Positions 32,516-35,603 of a stretch of DNA of 35,603 nucleotides are shown here, one piece after another. Source of the stretch: Micromonospora sp. CB01531 (lineage in GTDB: Bacteria > Actinomycetota > Actinomycetes > Mycobacteriales > Micromonosporaceae); assembly GCF_001905095.1 (NCBI RefSeq), contig NZ_LWLS01000119.1, positions 1 through 35,603 on the forward strand, in the 5' to 3' direction. Both the position numbers and the translations under genes were made by a program. Below the pieces are notes generated by a model. That model was not told where the DNA came from and did no database searches. It saw nothing but the letters and a program-made list of their open reading frames with translations. The number at the start of each line of letters is the position of its first letter. The first letter of the stretch is position 1.

Positions 32516-33757
32516 ATGACCGTCACCGCGAACGGCGTGCAGGGCATGGCCCTGCCATCCGAGCCCGACGTCACCCCGGCCGTGCTGATCGAGCGGGCCA
32601 GGGCCATGGCGCCCGCCCTGGTGGCCCGCCAGCGCGAGACGGAGGAGCGAACCTACTACGCCGAGGACACCCATCTCGCGTTCCGAGACGCCGGCTTCTA
32701 CCGCATTACGGTGCCCAAGCGCTACGGCGGCTACGAGTTCGGCTTCGACACCTTCCTGCAGATCGTGATGACCCTGACCCGGGCCTGCCCGTCGACCGGT
32801 TGGATGTACTGCCTGGGCGCGGCGCACTCACTGTTCGCCGGCAGCATGTTCGGGGAGAAGGCGCAGGCCGAGCTCTTCAGTGGCGGCGACTTCATCGCGC
32901 CGCTCGTCAACGCCCCGCACGGGACAGCCAGGCGCGCCGCGGACGGCGGCTGGATCCTGAACGGTGTCTGGAAGTACTGCTCCGGTGCGCCGTACGCGAC
33001 CCACCTGATCGGCAACACGATGATCGTCGAGGATGACGGGAAGCCGGCACGCCCGCTGTTGTTCATCGCGCCCCGCGATCAGTGGGAGATGCTCGACGAC
33101 TGGGGCTGGCAGCTGGGCCTCAAGGGCAGCGGGTCGCACAGCATCCGGATCTCCGACGGGCACATCCCGAGCCACTTCGGCTTGGAGGTCAATTTCGAGG
33201 AGATCTCGGTGACCGGCGGCACCCCGGGGCGGGACCTGCACGAGCACCCGCAGTACGGCGGTGCGCCGGCCAGCTCGATGGCCCTGGAGGGTGCCCACAT
33301 CGCGGTCGGCATGTGCCAGGGCGCGCTTGACGCGTACACGGAGTTGATGTTCTCCCGCACCACCATCCTCCCGCCGTTCCCGCCCAGGGCGGAGGACCCC
33401 GACTTCCAGCTCTGGTACGGGCAGGCCAGCAGCATGATCGACGCCGCCGAGACACTCGTGCTCGCCACGGCGCGGCGCTGGCACGAGCTGTCCGAGCAAC
33501 CGATCGGAGCGTTCACCGCCGAGGAGGACCTGCGGATCGCGTTGACCTGTCGAGAGGCGACCTCGCTGGCCTGGCGGGCCGTCGACGAGATCATCCAGCC
33601 GACGGCCGGCAGCACAGCCGTGCGTGAGGGGGAACGCCTCGAACGGGTCTGGCGGGACCTTTCCACCGGACGCACGCACGTCAGTTCCGCCGTGCTGCTC
33701 ACCACCGTGGCCAACCGCGGCTACGCCCAGCTACGGCTGCAGAGCGAGCGCCGGTGA
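32516..33757 (+). CDS. second acyl-CoA dehydrogenase-fold flavin monooxygenase
   Basis: 413 residues. The N-terminus has RDAGFYRITVPKRYGGYEFG, close to the PRRYGGYES of the minus-strand homologue at 27759. A middle domain has GGWILNGVWKYCSGAPYATH and WQLGLKGSGSHSIRISDGHI, and a C-terminal helical domain has AGSTAVREGERLERVWRDLS and TGRTHVSSAVLL. The end TGRTHVS is typical of class D flavin monooxygenases (HsaA, DszC, HpaB-like) that use reduced flavin from a partner reductase. It probably oxygenates a carrier- or condensation-bound intermediate. GAGAGG lies 8 nt before the ATG. It is the last gene of the biosynthetic locus on this strand. Confidence 0.88.
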   Translation: MTVTANGVQGMALPSEPDVTPAVLIERARAMAPALVARQRETEERTYYAEDTHLAFRDAGFYRITVPKRYGGYEFGFDTFLQIVMTLTRACPSTGWMYCLGAAHSLFAGSMFGEKAQAELFSGGDFIAPLVNAPHGTARRAADGGWILNGVWKYCSGAPYATHLIGNTMIVEDDGKPARPLLFIAPRDQWEMLDDWGWQLGLKGSGSHSIRISDGHIPSHFGLEVNFEEISVTGGTPGRDLHEHPQYGGAPASSMALEGAHIAVGMCQGALDAYTELMFSRTTILPPFPPRAEDPDFQLWYGQASSMIDAAETLVLATARRWHELSEQPIGAFTAEEDLRIALTCREATSLAWRAVDEIIQPTAGSTAVREGERLERVWRDLSTGRTHVSSAVLLTTVANRGYAQLRLQSERR

Positions 33758-33779
33758 CGCGCCCGGCCACTGCTGGGGG

Positions 33780-34340
33780 TCAGCCGTCCACGCGGTAACG
33801 CGCGAAGATCGTGCCCTTCGAAAAGGTGTGCTGGTCGAGCAGGGTCAGGTTGCGGCGGACGCCGTCGGGGAGGGCGCGCGTGCCACCGCCGACGAGCACC
33901 GGGCAGATAACCAGGCAGATCTCGTCGACCAGGCCGGCCCGGTGGGCCTGGGCGGCCAGGTTGGCGCCGCCGATCGCCAGGTCGCGCGTGGCCGACTCCT
34001 TGAGCGCGCGGACCGCCTCCGGGTCGAACGTGCGCTCGATGCGGGTGCGGGCGCTGCGCGGCTCCTCCAGTGTGGACGAATACACGATCTTGTCGGCGGA
34101 ACGCCAGATCTCGCTGTAGTCGAGGATGAAGTCGGGGTGGCCGGACTCCTCGTGCGCCGTCTCCCAGTAGGACATCACGTCGTAGAGCCGGCGGCCGTAC
34201 AGGTGGGTGCCGATGCCTCGGTCCAGGTCGTTGAGGAAGCGGTGCACCTCTTCGACCGGCTCGCTCCAGCCGAACTTGGCGTTCTCGTCGTTCACGAACC
34301 CGTCGAGGGACACGATGTCGGTGTTGATCAGCTTGGCCAT
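33780..34340 (-). CDS. RibD/DHFR-like reductase, copy 1
   Basis: 186 residues of the RibD C-terminal / dihydrofolate-reductase-like fold: MAKLINTDIVSLDGFVNDEN, then HLYGRRLYDVMSYWE, RIERTFDPEAVRALKESATR, DLAIGGANLAAQAHRAGLVD and EICLVICPVLVGGGTRAL. It should bind NADPH (GGANLAA, GGGT) and reduce an unknown substrate. It is paralogous to the gene at 34480 (same FDPEAVR, YLYGRR and GGG motifs). The ATG at 34340 has GGAGAG directly before it. The inverted repeat at 34359-34375 lies 18 nt upstream, so both paralogues probably share a regulator. Confidence 0.88.
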   Translation of the reverse strand: MAKLINTDIVSLDGFVNDENAKFGWSEPVEEVHRFLNDLDRGIGTHLYGRRLYDVMSYWETAHEESGHPDFILDYSEIWRSADKIVYSSTLEEPRSARTRIERTFDPEAVRALKESATRDLAIGGANLAAQAHRAGLVDEICLVICPVLVGGGTRALPDGVRRNLTLLDQHTFSKGTIFARYRVDG

Positions 34341-34358
34341 CTCTCCGCCCAAGTATCT

Positions 34359-34375
34359 GGTTGCGTCTTGCAACC
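34359..34375. promoter_or_regulatory. inverted repeat operator of DHFR-like copy 1
   Basis: GGTTGC-N5-GCAACC, with spacer GTCTT, lies 18 nt upstream of the start at 34340. The same half-sites and spacing recur before copy 2 at 35065-35099. The shared repeat suggests control of both genes by one dimeric regulator, which is not in this window. Confidence 0.65.
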
Positions 34376-34379
34376 GGGA

Positions 34380-34478
34380 TCAGCCTAGTGGCTCAGCATG
34401 AAACGTTGGCTCGGTAATCGGAACGGCAGCCAGCAGGGCGAAGGCGGCCGCGGTCAGCGCGTACGCCCGGGGTGTCAT
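34380..34478 (-). CDS. short ORF with signal-peptide-like sequence
   Basis: 32 residues: MTPRAYALTAAAFALLAAVP, then ITEPTFHAEPLG and a stop. The start lies 1 nt after the stop of DHFR-like copy 2 (TGA-C-ATG), so it would be translated by re-initiation. A basic N-terminus, a hydrophobic core and the AVP-type end look like a Sec signal peptide with almost nothing behind it. It may be the beginning of an exported protein that was cut by the insertion or duplication of the neighbouring reductase gene. Confidence 0.35.
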   Translation of the reverse strand: MTPRAYALTAAAFALLAAVPITEPTFHAEPLG

Positions 34479-34479
34479 G

Positions 34480-35046
34480 TCAGGCGCTGTCCTGAATGCC
34501 GTAGCGCAGGTAAACCACGCCGTTCTTGAAGACGCGATGGTCGAGCAGGTCGAGATCGGCCGGCACGTCGCCGGGGAAGAAGCGGTGCCCGCCGCCGGCC
34601 ACCGCCGGGCCGACGAACAGCTGGTACTCGTCGACCAGCCCGGCTCGGATCGCGTGCGCCGCCAGGGTGGGGCCGTCCACGGTCAGGTCGCGGTCGGACT
34701 CCGCCTTGAGCCGGCGCACCGCCTCCGGGTCGAACGTGCGCTCCAGCCGTGTCCGTCCACTGGTAACACCGTCCAGCGTCGTGGAGTAGACGACCTTGTC
34801 GGCGGCCTGCCACACCCGCGCGTACTCGAGGATGTACGGCGGCTGGTCCGGCAGCGTGTGCGCGGTCTCCCAGTAGATCATCGTCTCGTACATCCGTCGC
34901 CCGTACAGGTAGGTCCCGACGCCCTGTGAGATCGAGTTGATGAACTCGTGCGACTCCGCCTCGGGCGCGCCCCAGCCGAAGTTGCCGTCGCGGTCGCTCA
35001 CGTACCCATCCACCGACGTGATCATCGAGTAGATCAGCTTGCCCAT
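34480..35046 (-). CDS. RibD/DHFR-like reductase, copy 2
   Basis: 188 residues, the same family as the gene at 33780: MGKLIYSMITSVDGYVSDRD, then TYLYGRRMYETMIYWETAHT, RLERTFDPEAVRRLKAESDR and DLTVDGPTLAAHAIRAGLVD, ending VFKNGVVYLRYGIQDSA. The fold binds NADPH; the GGANLAA of copy 1 is DGPTLAA here, so cofactor contacts may differ. GGAGGTG lies 4 nt before the ATG at 35046, a strong ribosome site. A long perfect inverted repeat lies upstream at 35065-35099. The two copies probably arose by duplication and diverged; the substrate is unknown. Confidence 0.9.
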   Translation of the reverse strand: MGKLIYSMITSVDGYVSDRDGNFGWGAPEAESHEFINSISQGVGTYLYGRRMYETMIYWETAHTLPDQPPYILEYARVWQAADKVVYSTTLDGVTSGRTRLERTFDPEAVRRLKAESDRDLTVDGPTLAAHAIRAGLVDEYQLFVGPAVAGGGHRFFPGDVPADLDLLDHRVFKNGVVYLRYGIQDSA

Positions 35047-35064
35047 CGCGCACCTCCGCCGCGA

Positions 35065-35099
35065 GACCCGACCGGTTGCGAAATGCAACCGGTCGGGTC
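35065..35099. promoter_or_regulatory. long inverted repeat operator of DHFR-like copy 2
   Basis: GACCCGACCGGTTGC (35065-35079) is repeated perfectly inverted at 35085-35099 around the spacer GAAAT. The inner GGTTGC-N5-GCAACC is identical to that before copy 1. The repeat begins 18 nt upstream of the start, the same distance as for copy 1 (inner half-sites 27 nt), and could act as an operator or, in RNA, as a hairpin. Confidence 0.7.
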
Positions 35100-35114
35100 A
35101 CTGTAGAGCAGCGC

Positions 35115-35483
35115 TCAGCCGCTCGTGCGGGGCGCGCCGTCCAGCGCGAAGTCGGCCGGCGCAGTGTTGGCGCCGCTGCAGGTTGCCTGAAAGCCGACCG
35201 TCGCGGTGCCGCCGGCCGGGAGGTTGCCGTTCCAGGACGCGTTGCGGGCGGTCACCCGGGCGCCCGACTGCGTGACGGTGGCCGACCACGCGCCGGTCAT
35301 CCGCTGGTCACCGGGGAAGGTGAAGGTCAGCGCCCAGGACGAGCGGGCCGCACCGCAGTTGGTAACGGCGACGTTCGCGGTGCAGCCGGTGCTCCGCTGG
35401 TTGACCTCCCAGCCCAGTGAGCTGCTGACCTTGGACAGTGTTCCGTTCGCTGCTGACGGCAACTGTCCAAGATCTGGAGACAA
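35115..35483 (-). pseudogene. orphan CBM2 carbohydrate-binding domain, N-terminally truncated
   Basis: The minus frame holds a whole CBM2: SSLGWEVNQRSTGCTANVAV, then WALTFTFPGDQRMTGAWSAT, RNASWNGNLPAGGTATVGFQ and CSGANTAPADFALDG. CBM2 binds cellulose or chitin through surface Trp residues, several of which are visible. The usual catalytic domain and linker are absent; the frame begins without a real start, just after a terminator hairpin. The usual C-terminal Cys is replaced (APRTSG). I infer the tail end of a deleted secreted glycoside hydrolase or similar. Confidence 0.75.
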
Positions 35484-35497
35484 CAGCCCCAGACACG

Positions 35498-35535
35498 CTG
35501 CTGGCCGGCACCCGCGTTCGGGTGCCGGCCAGCGG
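35498..35535. terminator. strong hairpin terminator
   Basis: CTGGCCGGCACCCG (35501-35514) pairs perfectly with CGGGTGCCGGCCAG (35519-35532) around CGTT, extended by a G-C pair and a G-U/C-G pair. It lies 40 nt after the stop of a minus-strand gene entering from the right, so it probably ends that transcript and separates it from the CBM2 relic. Confidence 0.6.
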
Positions 35536-35574
35536 CTTGTGCGTGTTCTTCAGTTGGTCAGCTGATCAGGTGGG

Positions 35575-35603
35575 TCAGCTGTTCCAGTGCTGGGCGACCA
35601 GGT
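35575..35603 (-). CDS. 3' end of a gene entering from the right
   Basis: The minus frame reads LVAQHWNS and a stop (35577-35575). Only nine codons are visible. The terminator hairpin 40 nt further supports a gene end here. Nothing can be said about its function, and another frame is also open to the window edge. Confidence 0.3.

Overview
The window is very GC-rich, with strong G/C third-position bias, GTG starts and TAT export. It reads as chromosomal DNA of an actinomycete, most likely Micromonosporaceae (Micromonospora-like). That assignment rests on gene style only; there is no rRNA or tRNA to anchor it, and no CRISPR array was seen. Many genes are broken by truncation or single-base frameshifts, so this is a plastic accessory region built by repeated insertion and deletion.

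Left part (1-13.5 kb): an IS481-type transposase relic is followed by an SRPBCC protein and a translationally coupled pair, a Tes/MJ0619-like radical SAM enzyme and a SAM methyltransferase. Next is a metal-homeostasis zone. A CzrA-like ArsR regulator is divergent from a P1B-4 metal-exporting ATPase that is coupled to a 2Fe-2S thioredoxin-fold protein. A KmtR-like ArsR regulator is divergent from a zinc-type CDF exporter. A third ArsR protein lacks the usual arsenic-binding cysteines. A small Cys-Cys protein is coupled to a truncated MerR regulator behind a MerR-type promoter with a stretched spacer. Relics lie between them: an AMP-ligase C-terminus, a frameshifted membrane protein and a phosphoesterase tail.

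Middle (13.1-26.5 kb): a HEAT-repeat protein and a TOTE-type primase-helicase are divergent from a CcbP-like protein and a coiled-coil protein. After these come an AfsR-type relic, a scar fusing a truncated SDR to a truncated FtsX permease, a TAT-exported 5'-nucleotidase, a zinc alcohol dehydrogenase, a geranylgeranyl-reductase-type flavoprotein, a small winged-helix protein and a DHA2 MFS exporter.

Right part (26.5-33.8 kb): a compact, unusual biosynthetic locus. One arm (minus strand) encodes an acyl-CoA-dehydrogenase-fold flavoprotein, a free-standing peptidyl carrier protein and a PhyH-type Fe/2-oxoglutarate oxygenase. The other arm (plus strand) encodes an UgpB-type solute-binding protein without a signal peptide, a tiny Nif11-leader-like ORF that seems frameshifted, a free-standing condensation domain and a second flavoprotein of the same fold. 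No adenylation domain is intact, but an A10-like remnant lies directly upstream of the minus arm. The likely logic is oxidation of a carrier-bound amino or acyl group followed by condensation. I do not recognise this combination and consider it the best candidate for an undescribed pathway.

Right edge (33.8-35.6 kb): two paralogous RibD/DHFR-like reductases share the inverted repeat GGTTGC-N5-GCAACC upstream of each start. They are followed by an orphan CBM2 domain, a strong terminator hairpin and the last codons of a gene entering from the right.
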